Assembly: GCF_003479605.1 (NCBI RefSeq)
Contig: NZ_QUHR01000001.1
Span: 1-64,000 of the forward strand
Direction of reading: 5' to 3'
Length of the DNA stretch: 64,000 nt
Origin: Roseburia sp. AF12-17LB
GTDB taxonomy: Bacteria > Bacillota > Clostridia > Lachnospirales > Lachnospiraceae
Shown: piece by piece, positions 26,600 to 36,290 of the stretch
How positions within the stretch are numbered: position 1 is the stretch's first letter
How the letters are laid out: the number at the start of each line of letters is the position of its first letter
The notes under the pieces: generated by a model
The model's input: only the letters and a program-made list of their open reading frames with translations
What the model was told of the DNA's origin: nothing
Databases searched by the model: none
Translations under genes and position numbers: made by a program

Positions 26600-27859
26600 A
26601 TGGAGCATAGAATAAGAGAAGCAAAAGGGACAATTTTAATCTATAAGGGAGAACCAATCTGCTATAACATTTTAAATACATTTGCAGAGCAGCTGGGAGA
26701 AGCGTTACAGAGGCTTGGAGAAGAGGTAGAATATTTTGATGTGAAGCAGAGCGGCGAAGCTGCTCTGGCAGCTTATGCAGGAAAAACATATCAGGCGGTA
26801 ATTGGCTTTCAGAGTTATCTTTTTGATATTTATCTTCCGAAGGCAGGCATTTATTTACATGACTTGATAAAGGGACCAAAAATAAATTTCCAGTTTGACC
26901 ATCCAATCTGGATGAAGAATCATTATATCAGAATGCCGGAGCATTGCTATAGTGCAACCCATGACAGAAATTATGCGGCATTTATAGAAAAGTATTATCC
27001 GAGAATTGCAGGAAGTTCCATTATCTTTCCGGGAGGTTGTGAGAAGTCAGCAGGAGAGAATGGAAAACAGGAAGCAGAGCGGAATTTGAGGGGGGTGCAG
27101 GATAAAAAGGAATATCAGATATCCTTTATTGGCACCTATACGGACTATCGGAGTTATCTGCCACTGATCAGAAATAGCCAGGGAATCATTAAAAAGATAG
27201 CAGCCCATTTTCTGTTTCAGATGAAACAGCACCCGGAAGAGACTGCGGAGAAAGCATTGGAAGAATCCTTACGAAAAGATGGAATTGTACTATCGGATGA
27301 AGAATTTTTAGAAGTATTAGATGGTGTCAAGCCAATGATTTATTGCATCATGTCCTATTACCGGGAAAAAGCAGTAAAGGTAATTTTAGAAGCAGGCATT
27401 ACACTGGAAGTATTTGGGGACAGTTGGAAGAAGAGCCCGTTTGGGGATTCACCATATCTTCGTATTCATGAAGCGGTGGATATGAGAGAAAGCCTTGAAG
27501 TCATGGAAAAAAGCCTTATATCTTTTAATGTGATGGCCTGGCATAAGGATGGATTTACGGAGCGGATTGCAAACAGCATGTTACAGCATAGCGTGGTGCT
27601 TACCGATGAAAGCACTTATCTGAAAGAGCAGTTTACAGATGGGAAAGATATTCTCATGTACCGGTTGAATGAACTTTATAAGATTCCGGAACTGCTTGCG
27701 GATTATCTGAAAGGGGCAGGAAGAGATAACCTGCAGATGATTGCAGAGAATGCTTATAGGAAAGCAAAGGAAAATTATACCTGGGAGCAGAGCGCAAAAA
27801 AGCTTCTTGCATTTATTGATGAAATAGATGCCCAGGAAAGAAAATGCAGTGAAAAGTGA
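26600..27859 (+). CDS. CgeB-related glycosyltransferase
   Basis: A 419-residue protein starting one base after the preceding stop, so translationally coupled. The N-terminal domain (GTILIYKGEPICYNILNTFAEQLGEALQRLG, then INFQFDHPIW) resembles DUF3880. The C-terminal part (ITLEVFGDSW, SLISFNVMAWHKDGFTERIANSMLQHSVVLTDES) has the CgeB/GT1 layout in which a defined loop exposes a conserved Glu and the sugar-binding residues. It is more diverged from paralogues A, B, C and D than they are from each other. It probably adds one sugar of the same glycan; specificity is unknown. Confidence 0.65.
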   Translation: MEHRIREAKGTILIYKGEPICYNILNTFAEQLGEALQRLGEEVEYFDVKQSGEAALAAYAGKTYQAVIGFQSYLFDIYLPKAGIYLHDLIKGPKINFQFDHPIWMKNHYIRMPEHCYSATHDRNYAAFIEKYYPRIAGSSIIFPGGCEKSAGENGKQEAERNLRGVQDKKEYQISFIGTYTDYRSYLPLIRNSQGIIKKIAAHFLFQMKQHPEETAEKALEESLRKDGIVLSDEEFLEVLDGVKPMIYCIMSYYREKAVKVILEAGITLEVFGDSWKKSPFGDSPYLRIHEAVDMRESLEVMEKSLISFNVMAWHKDGFTERIANSMLQHSVVLTDESTYLKEQFTDGKDILMYRLNELYKIPELLADYLKGAGRDNLQMIAENAYRKAKENYTWEQSAKKLLAFIDEIDAQERKCSEK

Positions 27860-27941
27860 AAATACTCTTGTGAAAATGAAGGAATGAACCGATATACATT
27901 CTATAGAAAGGCGGCACAGGATGTGCCAGGGTGAAAATATC

Positions 27942-28307
27942 ATGGAAGATAATAGAAGAGAAGAAAAAGAAGCGTTAAAAGTATTGACGGAGTACAGCCC
28001 GAAATTATTAAAATCTATGAGAAATGTAATGGAAGAATTACATGGAAATCGTCAGCCGGATACCGATGAATATCTTTTGAGCATTATCAAAGGTATGAAC
28101 TGGGAAATTCAGGTCTTAAATGGAACAATGGACTATCTCAATGAAACAGAGCAGCTTATTGATAAGCAGGCGGCAAATAATCTGTTTGTAAATTTCAGCA
28201 AAATATATCAGGAAAAAGATGATGCGAAGCTTGCAGAAGCCTTTGAGAAGGAAATGATACCATTTTTTGAAAAACTGGAAGAAGCAGCCAAAGTTAAAAT
28301 GAATTAA
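27942..28307 (+). CDS. Small helical protein of unknown function in glycan operon
   Basis: A 121-residue, acidic, helical protein (EDNRREEKEALKVLTEYSPKLLKSM... and NLFVNFSKIYQEKDDAKLAEAFEKEMIPFFEKL). I choose ATG 27942 with AGGGTGA upstream; an in-frame ATG at 27921 with AAAGG before it would add seven residues, so the start is uncertain. It has no membrane segment or recognisable catalytic motif. It lies between two glycosyltransferase genes and is followed by a hairpin with a T-run that may partly end transcription. A protein-protein adaptor is possible but unsupported. Confidence 0.6.
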   Translation: MEDNRREEKEALKVLTEYSPKLLKSMRNVMEELHGNRQPDTDEYLLSIIKGMNWEIQVLNGTMDYLNETEQLIDKQAANNLFVNFSKIYQEKDDAKLAEAFEKEMIPFFEKLEEAAKVKMN

Positions 28308-28313
28308 AAAACT

Positions 28314-28341
28314 ACTGATATCGAAAGGTATCAGTGTTTTT
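28314..28341 (+). terminator. Internal hairpin with T-run in glycan operon
   Basis: ACTGATATC (28314-28322), a GAAA tetraloop and GGTATCAGT (28327-28335) form a 9-bp stem, followed by GTTTTT. It lies 23 bases before the next start and could attenuate the distal genes. Confidence 0.7.
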
Positions 28342-28363
28342 CGTTGCAAAGCAGGAGAGAACG

Positions 28364-29506
28364 ATGGAAATATTATTCTGGCAATGGCATTCTTTTATGG
28401 GAAAAGGAATCGAACGTGCATTACACAGACTGGGTGTTGCATATGATACATTCTTTTATCAGATGAATGACTGGGAAAAAGATGACAGATTTGCAGAACA
28501 GCTGGAAAAAAAGATTCAGCAACAGGATTATGACGTAGTATTTTCTATTAATTTTAATCCAATTATATCAGACGTATGCCAGAATCATAAACTGCCTTAT
28601 CGTGCGTGGGTCTATGATTCTCCGATTCATATCCGTAATACAAAGGCGTTGAAGAATTCTTATACGAAGGTATATTTTTTTGACAGGGGACAGGCAGAAG
28701 AATATCGAAGACAGGGAATTGATGCCGGATATTTACCGCTGGCAGCAGACGTGGAAACATTTTATCCGATTACAGTTACAGAAGCAGATAAAAAGGAATA
28801 TGGAGCAGAGATTTCACTGGTAGGAAAATTATATCAGACTGTCTATCCACAGTATATGGCACCTTTGAAAGAGTATGACAGAGGATATTTGGAAGGTGTG
28901 ATTGCGGCTCAGAAAAAAGTATATGGCGGCTATTTCCTGCCGGATTTTATAACGGATGATTTGATAGAGAGAATGAATGCAGTTTATCAGAAGCAGTGGA
29001 ATGGAGAGATTACGGTAAATCATCGTGAAATTGAATTTCTGCTGGCCAGTGAGATTACACGAAGAGAGCGGCAGGAAATATTAACGCTTCTTTCCAATCA
29101 TTTTGATGTAGCGCTCTATTCCGGAGAACAGAATGTAGCCATACCAAAGATAAGAAAGAAGAATTATATCGATTATTATACCCAGATGCCAAAAGTATTT
29201 AAATGCTCTAAAGTGAATCTTAATATTTCGCTGAAAACAATCCGGACAGGAATTCCGCTGCGTGTACTTGACATTCTTGCCAGTGGCGGATTTGTGATTT
29301 CAAACTTCCAGGAAGAGTTGGCAGAGTACTTCCGGCTGGGTGAAGAAATCATCACTTATGGAGATATAGAAGAGCTTTATTATCTGGTAAATTACTATTT
29401 GCAGCATGAAGAAGAACGGAAAGAAATTGCGGATAGAGGATTACAGAGGGTAAAAGAAGATTTTCGATTTGAAGAACGGATGAAAGTAATACTTGAGGAC
29501 TTATAG
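28364..29506 (+). CDS. CgeB-like (DUF3880) glycosyltransferase, paralogue C
   Basis: A 380-residue paralogue of the proteins at 22553 and 23736. It has MEILFWQWHSFMGKGIERALHRLG, YDVVFSINFNPII, WVYDSPI and YLPLAADV in the first domain. The second has EISLVGKLYQ, SKVNLNISLKTIRTGIPLRVLDILASGGFVISNFQEE and HEEERKEIADRG. ATG 28364 is preferred for the AGGAGAG site; an upstream TTG would start inside the preceding hairpin. It is followed by a GT2 gene with only one base between stop and start, so the two are probably co-translated. Confidence 0.75.
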   Translation: MEILFWQWHSFMGKGIERALHRLGVAYDTFFYQMNDWEKDDRFAEQLEKKIQQQDYDVVFSINFNPIISDVCQNHKLPYRAWVYDSPIHIRNTKALKNSYTKVYFFDRGQAEEYRRQGIDAGYLPLAADVETFYPITVTEADKKEYGAEISLVGKLYQTVYPQYMAPLKEYDRGYLEGVIAAQKKVYGGYFLPDFITDDLIERMNAVYQKQWNGEITVNHREIEFLLASEITRRERQEILTLLSNHFDVALYSGEQNVAIPKIRKKNYIDYYTQMPKVFKCSKVNLNISLKTIRTGIPLRVLDILASGGFVISNFQEELAEYFRLGEEIITYGDIEELYYLVNYYLQHEEERKEIADRGLQRVKEDFRFEERMKVILEDL

Positions 29507-29507
29507 C

Positions 29508-30563
29508 ATGAGAAAAATTTCTGTATGTATCATCACGAAAAATGAATCAGAAAAATTGAAAAAGTGCCTGAAACAACTGATGGGGTATGGCTTTGAAATT
29601 ATTGTAGTAGATACCGGTTCTACGGATGATACGGTTGTCATGGCGAAAAAATATGCAGATAAAGTATGTTATTTCAGCTGGTGCAATGATTTCTCCGCAG
29701 CACGGAATTATGCATTGACTCAGGCGTCCAATGACATTGTTATGATGATAGACAGTGATGAATATTTACAGGAAATAGATACAGGCGAGCTGGAAAAACT
29801 GTTAAAGCAGCATCCTTCTATGGTAGGGCGAATCAAAAGAATTAACCGCGTTTCCGTAGGAGAGCAGGAAACAGAATACATAGAACGGATTAACCGGATA
29901 TTCTCCAGACAGCAATATGAATATTCGGGCAGTATCCACGAACAGGTTACAGCGAAAAATAAAGAAGAGTATGAAACTTACCTTGCTCCGGTTGTTATCT
30001 TGCATGATGGTTATGAAGGCACCGAAGAGGAGCGGAGGAAAAAAGCAGAACGTAATCTGAAGTTATTGTTAAAAGAGTTGGAGAACCATCCGGATGATAC
30101 TTATTTCATGTATCAGATTGGAAAAAGCTATTATATGGCAGAGGATTATGAAGAAGCAATCCGGTATTTTGAAAAAGCATTGGGCTATGACTTGAATCCA
30201 AAGCTGGAATATGTAATTGACATGGTAGAAAGCTATGGATACGCACTTTTGAATACCGGGCGGGTTGAAACGGCATTGCAGTTTCAGGGGATTTATGAAG
30301 AGTTTGGAGACTGTGCAGATTTCAAGTTTCTGATGGGACTCATCTATATGAATAGTGAACGTTACGAAGAAGCAGTAGCTGAGTTCTTAAAGGCAACGGA
30401 GTATAAGAGCGCACGGATGACAGGAACAAATTCTTATCTGGCATATTACAATGCAGGCGTAATCCGGGAGTGCCTCGGAGACATCGGACAGGCACTGGAA
30501 TATTATCGGAAATGCGGAGATTATGCAAAAGCACAGGAGAGAATCAGGGCATATGAGAAATAA
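29508..30563 (+). CDS. Family 2 glycosyltransferase with TPR tail
   Basis: A 351-residue protein. The N-terminal GT2 domain (MRKISVCIITKNESEKLKKCL, IIVVDTGSTDDT) has the metal-binding DSD at 82-84 (MMIDSDEYLQ). The C-terminal half contains tetratricopeptide-like helices (DTYFMYQIGKSYYMAEDYEEAIRYFEKAL, about 205-233, and a later FKFLMGLIYMNSERYEEAVAEFLKATEY). GT2-TPR fusions often glycosylate proteins or peptides, the TPR part guiding the acceptor. ATG 29508 has GAGGA 8 bases upstream. The gene end overlaps the next start by 11 bases. A protein acceptor such as flagellin fits, but this is inference. Confidence 0.85.
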   Translation: MRKISVCIITKNESEKLKKCLKQLMGYGFEIIVVDTGSTDDTVVMAKKYADKVCYFSWCNDFSAARNYALTQASNDIVMMIDSDEYLQEIDTGELEKLLKQHPSMVGRIKRINRVSVGEQETEYIERINRIFSRQQYEYSGSIHEQVTAKNKEEYETYLAPVVILHDGYEGTEEERRKKAERNLKLLLKELENHPDDTYFMYQIGKSYYMAEDYEEAIRYFEKALGYDLNPKLEYVIDMVESYGYALLNTGRVETALQFQGIYEEFGDCADFKFLMGLIYMNSERYEEAVAEFLKATEYKSARMTGTNSYLAYYNAGVIRECLGDIGQALEYYRKCGDYAKAQERIRAYEK

Positions 30564-32076
30564 TATAAAAGAAAATATACTTGAATTAATACAGACTCTC
30601 TATGAAGCACACAGCAATGCGGAAGCACTGATAAAAGAAAAAGATAATCAGAGTGTTTGTGCACTTTTAGAGGATTGTCAGAATGCAGCAATACATATCG
30701 GAGAAAGCATTGAGCAGTCAGAAGGTGAGAATTTTATCACGGTGAAATATTTAGAAGCGTATTGTGAATTGCTTTATACGACCTCTGTAAATATTTCAAA
30801 TGGAATATATGAGAAGATAAAAGAAAACTTAAATGCACAGCTTCATGTCATAGAAGATAGTGTAAGGGATGATATAAAAGGCAAATGGGAAATTGTATTT
30901 CTGCCATATAAAGTGTCCATGTGGGATTCGTTGGAAAGTATATGGAAACGGGCTTTTGAAGATGATGATTTTGATACATATGTGGTGCCGATTCCTTATT
31001 ATGACAGAAATCCGGACCGAACCTTTGGCGAATACCATTATGAGGGAAAACTGTTCCCTGCTGATGTACCGATAACACATTATGAGGATTATAATTTTGC
31101 GGAACGGATGCCGGATGCAATTTTTATACATAATCCATATGACCTGGGAAATCTGGTTACAAGCGTGGAACCGAAATTTTATTCTAATATATTAAAAAAT
31201 TACACGAACTTATTGATATACATACCATATTTTTTATTTCCAAAAGAACCGCAGACGCACTTAATCGATACTTTTGCACTGGAAAATGTGGACAGCATCT
31301 TTGTACAAAATGAAGAAGTAAAAGAAGCATATGTGAATCAGGCGAAAATAGTCGGTAATGAAAAGGTGTTAGAAAAGGTATTTGCAGTAGGTTCACCAAA
31401 GATTGATAAAATCTGTGAAATATGCAAAGACGGAATTCCTGTTCCGGATATCTGGAAAGAAGTGTCTGTAAATAAAAAGAAAGTATTTATGAATACCAAT
31501 ATCAGCCTGATATTGAATAATAAAGATAAATTTATTGATAATTTAAGAAGAATATTTGACATATTTAAGCGTCGGGGAGATGTGTTTGTAATATGGAGAG
31601 AGCATCCTTTGACGGAGGCAACCTTAAAATCCATGAAGCCGGAAATCAGAGATGCCTATTATGAAATCAGGTCAGATTTTGTGAAGGATGGCTTGGGAGT
31701 AATCGATACGAATTCGGAAGCATATGAGGCAATTTATTTTTCGGACTGCTATTTTGGTTCAGGTGGTTCGCTGGCACCAATCTATGCAGTAACCGGAAAA
31801 CCGATTTTAATAACGGCATATAAATATCCGGACAATATCAGCAGCCAGCAGGCTACGATAGAGATGCTGCTTAAGCAGACAGAGAGAAGTATGTTTTTCT
31901 CGGAACGATATGAAAATTTTCTGGATTTGTTTTTAGATAATATTGATTTGCTGACCAGCTATAAGGAGAAACGGTTTGAATTTCTTTCGAAGATAGTAGA
32001 CAGCATTGACGGAACAACCGGAAATAAAATTATGTTACAAGTAAAAGATATGCTAAATAAAGAAAGGCGAGGATAG
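30553..32076 (+). CDS. CDP-glycerol glycerophosphotransferase-like protein
   Basis: A 507-residue protein. An N-terminal helical region of about 100 residues precedes a TagB/TagF-like transferase domain. Motifs include FLPYKVSMWDSLESIW, MPDAIFIHNPYD, a WREHP segment (analogous to the KxHP of TagF) and SDCYFGSGGSLAPIYAVTGKPILIT near the C terminus, where TagF-type enzymes have SDYSS. TagF-like enzymes transfer polyol-phosphate from CDP-polyols. ATG 30553 overlaps the end of the GT2 gene; an AGGAGAG lies 11 bases upstream. With the second TagF-like protein and the cytidylyltransferase downstream, it suggests a phosphodiester-linked polyol in the glycan. Confidence 0.7.
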   Translation: MRNNIKENILELIQTLYEAHSNAEALIKEKDNQSVCALLEDCQNAAIHIGESIEQSEGENFITVKYLEAYCELLYTTSVNISNGIYEKIKENLNAQLHVIEDSVRDDIKGKWEIVFLPYKVSMWDSLESIWKRAFEDDDFDTYVVPIPYYDRNPDRTFGEYHYEGKLFPADVPITHYEDYNFAERMPDAIFIHNPYDLGNLVTSVEPKFYSNILKNYTNLLIYIPYFLFPKEPQTHLIDTFALENVDSIFVQNEEVKEAYVNQAKIVGNEKVLEKVFAVGSPKIDKICEICKDGIPVPDIWKEVSVNKKKVFMNTNISLILNNKDKFIDNLRRIFDIFKRRGDVFVIWREHPLTEATLKSMKPEIRDAYYEIRSDFVKDGLGVIDTNSEAYEAIYFSDCYFGSGGSLAPIYAVTGKPILITAYKYPDNISSQQATIEMLLKQTERSMFFSERYENFLDLFLDNIDLLTSYKEKRFEFLSKIVDSIDGTTGNKIMLQVKDMLNKERRG

Positions 32077-32079
32077 AAT

Positions 32080-33114
32080 ATGAGCGATACAAAAAACAAA
32101 GTAAAAGAGATTTTCAGAGAATATTTAAAGGAAAACTTCAAACAGAATGCGGAAAATTTAAAAATATATATCTATGGTCATGAACTGCAGATATGTGGTG
32201 GTATTTTAAATTTTGAGGATGAACTTGATATAACACTGATTCATCAGGATCTCAGATTTATCGGTTATGAGTACTCAGGACATAAATATGAACTGGCTGA
32301 AAGCGTAGTACCATTTCCAGATAATGCAGTAGTACTGGTTTCCTGCATATATCCATACCGGTTCGATAATATTACAAATAATTTAATGGAATTGGGTTTA
32401 AAGAGAGAGCAGATTATTCATATAAGACCATTGGCAGAGAAGCTGTTAAATGTTTCAGCAGATTATTTTTCGCAGAATGGAATGGATAAGAAAGTAAAAA
32501 CTTTGTTTGACAGCATTGGAAGAGATATTTCAAAAATAAGATATTTGGATATTGGTTCTAATACATGGCTTCTTTACAACAATTCATATATGTTTTATCG
32601 TGCTGGCTCAAATGGTGTGCTGGTAGAAGCAAATCCTGATTTTGTGGATGAGATTAAGAGGAACCGTCCGAGAGATAATGCGATTATGTGTGGCTGCTCT
32701 GATGTAAGAAGTGAGGAAGAATGGACTTATTATAAGACCAAGCATGCCGGATATAATACCTTTGTAAAGGAAGTGGCTGATACATATGAAGGCAGAGGGC
32801 TGGAAGTTCAGGAGATAAAGATTCCAATGAAGTACATTGGTGACATTCTGGAAGAGAATTTTAAGGACGGACATATTGATTTTATGTCGGTTGATGTGGA
32901 AGGCATGGGTGCGCGTATTGTGAATGCAATTGACTTTAACTGGTATGATATCGATGTAATCCTTTTGGAAATGGACTTCGAGAAGGAAGAGTCAAGAAAA
33001 CTTTATATGAAATTATATGAACTGGGATATACCTCAAGATATAGAGGAATTGGAGCAGGAAAGGATTTTCTTTTCTTTAAAACAGATGTTTTTGATGCAG
33101 GTTTGTTAGAATAA
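32080..33114 (+). CDS. FkbM-family methyltransferase (first)
   Basis: A 344-residue protein. About 140 residues of non-catalytic N terminus precede an S-adenosylmethionine-dependent FkbM-type domain, with SAM-site-like IRYLDIGSNTWLLYNN (about 151-166) and the later family motif IDFMSVDVEGMGARIVNAID. FkbM enzymes O-methylate sugars or natural products. It is the first of two FkbM proteins in tandem, so the glycan may carry two methyl groups. The GATAGAAT-type ribosome site is modest, but the 3-base gap to the upstream gene suggests coupling. Confidence 0.8.
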   Translation: MSDTKNKVKEIFREYLKENFKQNAENLKIYIYGHELQICGGILNFEDELDITLIHQDLRFIGYEYSGHKYELAESVVPFPDNAVVLVSCIYPYRFDNITNNLMELGLKREQIIHIRPLAEKLLNVSADYFSQNGMDKKVKTLFDSIGRDISKIRYLDIGSNTWLLYNNSYMFYRAGSNGVLVEANPDFVDEIKRNRPRDNAIMCGCSDVRSEEEWTYYKTKHAGYNTFVKEVADTYEGRGLEVQEIKIPMKYIGDILEENFKDGHIDFMSVDVEGMGARIVNAIDFNWYDIDVILLEMDFEKEESRKLYMKLYELGYTSRYRGIGAGKDFLFFKTDVFDAGLLE

Positions 33115-33133
33115 TATAAAGAGGAAGCGGAAA

Positions 33134-34267
33134 ATGATAGAGGGAATCAGTAAACAGACAATTGAAAATTTTAACAGAATGTCTGAAAATAGAAAGATTG
33201 TGCTGGTAGGACTGGTCAATGAGAATGTGAAAAAAGCAATGTCTCTTTTTGACAACATTGAGTGTATTATTGATGGCGATACAGAACGTTGTGGCTTGCG
33301 GTATGAAGGCTTGCCGATTTATTCATATGAACATCTTTATGCACTTAGTCCGGACACACATATAATTCTTGTAACTGCCCGCACCGGTGGTGTGTATTCC
33401 GTTACAAATGCAGTCAAAGAAGTTGATACTTTTAATATTTTTTATCTCAATGTTATTGCGGATAAGTTTTTTGGATTTTTTTCCAATGAACTTTATAATA
33501 ACTATGATAAAATCAGAAAAATGGAAGCAGCACTGTATGATGACCGGTCGAAGAAAATATATCGGGAAGTGGTAAGACGCAGGATAATCGGTGCAACCGG
33601 AGAATATAATAAATTAAAAACAAGAATAGACCCGCAATACCTTTATCAGGATATGTATAAGAATGTAAGCGGGAATGAAATCATTGTTGATTGCGGCGGT
33701 TATATTGGAGATAGTGTGGAGAAATTTGTCTTGGCTTTTGGCAATAAAGTTAAAAAAATATATTCTTTTGAATGCTTTGAAGATAATATTTTAAAGATAA
33801 AGGAAATGGGACAGACTCTGAAAAAAGAAGGCTGGTCGGGAGAACTGGTTGTTGCGTCTTATGCAGTGTCCGATAAAACGGATAAAATTATTTTTAATGA
33901 TATTGGAAATCCGGACAGCGGTTATTTACCGGACAGCCGTTTGACGGTGCAGTATAATGAAAAATTAGCACCGATTAAAACAATTGAAGTTGAAACAAGA
34001 ACAATCGATGGTTTTATACCGGAGGATGAAAAAGTTACCCTGATAAAGATGGATATTGAAGGTGCAGAGTATGATGCATTAAAGGGTGCGGAGAAAACCA
34101 TAAAGAAAGATAAACCAAGATTAGCAATATCCATATATCACAATCCGAGTGATTATTGGAGAATTTATGAATTAATCCATGAGTTTTCGAGTGAGTATAA
34201 ATTTGCAGTAAGACACCATCAGAATAACCATTTAGATACTGTTTTATATGCATGGGTGGAGGATTAA
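33134..34267 (+). CDS. FkbM-family methyltransferase (second)
   Basis: A 377-residue protein. The N-terminal 110 residues form a Rossmann-like domain (RKIVLVGLVNENVKKAM, IECIIDGDTERCGLRYEGLPIY) of the kind often fused to glycan-modifying enzymes. The FkbM methyltransferase domain follows, with NEIIVDCGGYIGDSVEKF (SAM site), YSFECFEDN, and KMDIEGAEYDALKGAEKTI near the C terminus. It differs clearly from the upstream FkbM protein, so it probably methylates another position. A GAGGAAG site precedes ATG. Located in the same gapless run. Confidence 0.85.
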   Translation: MIEGISKQTIENFNRMSENRKIVLVGLVNENVKKAMSLFDNIECIIDGDTERCGLRYEGLPIYSYEHLYALSPDTHIILVTARTGGVYSVTNAVKEVDTFNIFYLNVIADKFFGFFSNELYNNYDKIRKMEAALYDDRSKKIYREVVRRRIIGATGEYNKLKTRIDPQYLYQDMYKNVSGNEIIVDCGGYIGDSVEKFVLAFGNKVKKIYSFECFEDNILKIKEMGQTLKKEGWSGELVVASYAVSDKTDKIIFNDIGNPDSGYLPDSRLTVQYNEKLAPIKTIEVETRTIDGFIPEDEKVTLIKMDIEGAEYDALKGAEKTIKKDKPRLAISIYHNPSDYWRIYELIHEFSSEYKFAVRHHQNNHLDTVLYAWVED

Positions 34268-34269
34268 AA

Positions 34270-36243
34270 ATGTTAATGGTATTTATGTCACAGCCGGATT
34301 TCGCATGTAATTGTCATGCGTTATGGAAATATGTTAAACAGCACACAGACTTTGAAACAGCCTGGATTATAAAGAAACCGGCATATTATGAAATATTGAA
34401 AGAACGTGGAATAAGATGTGCTGTTTATGATACGGTAGAGGCTAATAAAATAATAGAGAAAGCAAATGTCCTCATTGCCAATTCGTATACATTTCTTAAC
34501 GTAAATAAAAGAGAAGACCAGTTGCTTGTGAATGTGTGGCATGGAAGTGGCGTAAAAGCCCATGATTATTATGACCATAATTTAAATCCACGTCATCTGA
34601 TAAAACTGAAAAATTATTTTGGAAAAGTTGACCTTATGTGTGTACACAGCCTGGATGACCGGTTTAAGCTTGCGGCAATGCTAAACTTTGACTTACGAAA
34701 AATTTATGTTACAGGGCAGCCCCGCCTGGACTGCGTGAAAAAGTCAGATGGAAAAGGGATATTAAAAAAAGTGTTGGGAGAAAAGATATCGCGATATGAA
34801 CATCTCATCTTTTTTGCACCATCCTATCGTTCCAACATGAGCTGCCATGCCGGAAAGATTTTTTCTGACAACATTTTTCGACTGGATGATTTTGACAATC
34901 AGGCGTTGGATGAATTTTTAACCCGCAATCATGCGGCGCTTGTATATAAGCTTCATCCGATTGAACAGACAGCATTCTTAGGCAGGAGTTTTGAAATGTC
35001 AGAGCATTGTTACGAGCTGACGGATGAAATGTTGTTTAAAAAGGATGTCAGATATGATGAAATATTAAATAGCTTTGATGTTATGGTAAGTGATTATTCC
35101 TCCATAGTATATGATTATCTTTTGCTGAACCGACCTGTTGTATATCTTCTTCCTGATTTTGAAGAATATAAAAATGCAAAAGGATTTGTATTTCATAACA
35201 TATCTCTTTATATGCCGGGTGAGAAGGTATATGATTTTAAAAATCTTCTGAGTGCATTGGATGAAGCGTTTGTAAATCCGGATAAATATATTGATTTAAG
35301 AAATAATGTTCTTCTGAACAGATTTGATTATACTGATGATGGTTCGGCAGAACGCTGTTTTCAGCAGATTATGAACTTTAAAAAGCTAAATGATGAGTAT
35401 ATCCCATACCAGAGCGATGCAAAGACTGTGCCGCCAACCGTTGCGGAACAGATTGCAAAATATGTTGACAGCAGTAAGTATTATCTTATCGATAGCAGAA
35501 AAAAATATGACGATAAAGAAAAGCTTCTGGATGAAATTAACAGCGCAGAAAAAGTATATTATATTACTTCAGAAATACCCCCGGAATTCAGAAGCGTGAG
35601 TGCGAAAAATTCATACCGGATTGTTGACATTGAATTATTCGAGGAAATGAAAAATAATCCGAAGGTGAATATTGCACATATTATGGGTGGTGTGGATTAC
35701 GAAAAGTTCTGTGTGGAAAGTACAACTGCTGAGAATAAAAAGAAGAGAATCGGTTTTGCAGGAACTATTGATAACCGGATATATTTTTCAATGGTTCAGT
35801 GTATCTGCGAGGAGTTTTCTGATTGCGAGGTTGTATTTGCAGGAACGATTATAGGAGATTACCCGGCGTGGCTTGGTGGTTTTGACAATCTTACTTATAT
35901 CGAAGCGGAATATGATAAATTACCTGAGATTATCAGTTCGTTTGATGTGACAATTCTTCCCATCTTTGGAGGCCATAAAAAAACTGTGCCAATAGAATTG
36001 TATCAGTATCTTGCCTGTGGAAAAAATGTAGTAGCATCAGAGATAGAAAATCTGCCAGAATGTGAGGCTGTTTTTACAGGAAAATCAACATCTGAAGTGA
36101 TAGATAATATAAGACTTATACTGTCGGGTGATTTACAGGAGAAGAACGTGGAAGCAGCAAGGACGGTTGCATTGGAGTATGACTGGAAGAAAGTTGCCAA
36201 AGATATGACAGAGGATAAATACAATTACAGCTTTACGAAATAA
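34270..36243 (+). CDS. Two-domain protein: CDP-glycerol glycerophosphotransferase-like plus GT1-type glycosyltransferase
   Basis: A 657-residue protein. Residues about 1-375 match the TagB/TagF transferase family: NVWHGSGVKAHDY, FFAPSYR, YKLHP and the diagnostic VSDYSSIVYDYLLLNRPVVYL. Residues about 405-655 form a second domain, with IGFAGTIDNRIYFSMV, EVVFAGTIIGD and TVPIELYQYLACGKNVVASEI, typical of GT4-like donor domains. Such a fusion could add a polyol phosphate and then a sugar, or build an alternating polymer. ATG 34270 is preferred because GGTGGAGG lies 7 bases upstream. The membrane amphipathic helix of classic TagF is not obvious. Confidence 0.8.
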   Translation: MLMVFMSQPDFACNCHALWKYVKQHTDFETAWIIKKPAYYEILKERGIRCAVYDTVEANKIIEKANVLIANSYTFLNVNKREDQLLVNVWHGSGVKAHDYYDHNLNPRHLIKLKNYFGKVDLMCVHSLDDRFKLAAMLNFDLRKIYVTGQPRLDCVKKSDGKGILKKVLGEKISRYEHLIFFAPSYRSNMSCHAGKIFSDNIFRLDDFDNQALDEFLTRNHAALVYKLHPIEQTAFLGRSFEMSEHCYELTDEMLFKKDVRYDEILNSFDVMVSDYSSIVYDYLLLNRPVVYLLPDFEEYKNAKGFVFHNISLYMPGEKVYDFKNLLSALDEAFVNPDKYIDLRNNVLLNRFDYTDDGSAERCFQQIMNFKKLNDEYIPYQSDAKTVPPTVAEQIAKYVDSSKYYLIDSRKKYDDKEKLLDEINSAEKVYYITSEIPPEFRSVSAKNSYRIVDIELFEEMKNNPKVNIAHIMGGVDYEKFCVESTTAENKKKRIGFAGTIDNRIYFSMVQCICEEFSDCEVVFAGTIIGDYPAWLGGFDNLTYIEAEYDKLPEIISSFDVTILPIFGGHKKTVPIELYQYLACGKNVVASEIENLPECEAVFTGKSTSEVIDNIRLILSGDLQEKNVEAARTVALEYDWKKVAKDMTEDKYNYSFTK

Positions 36244-36290
36244 GGATAAATGCAGATAAGTATTGTTTGAATATGTGTATGGAGGGAAAA

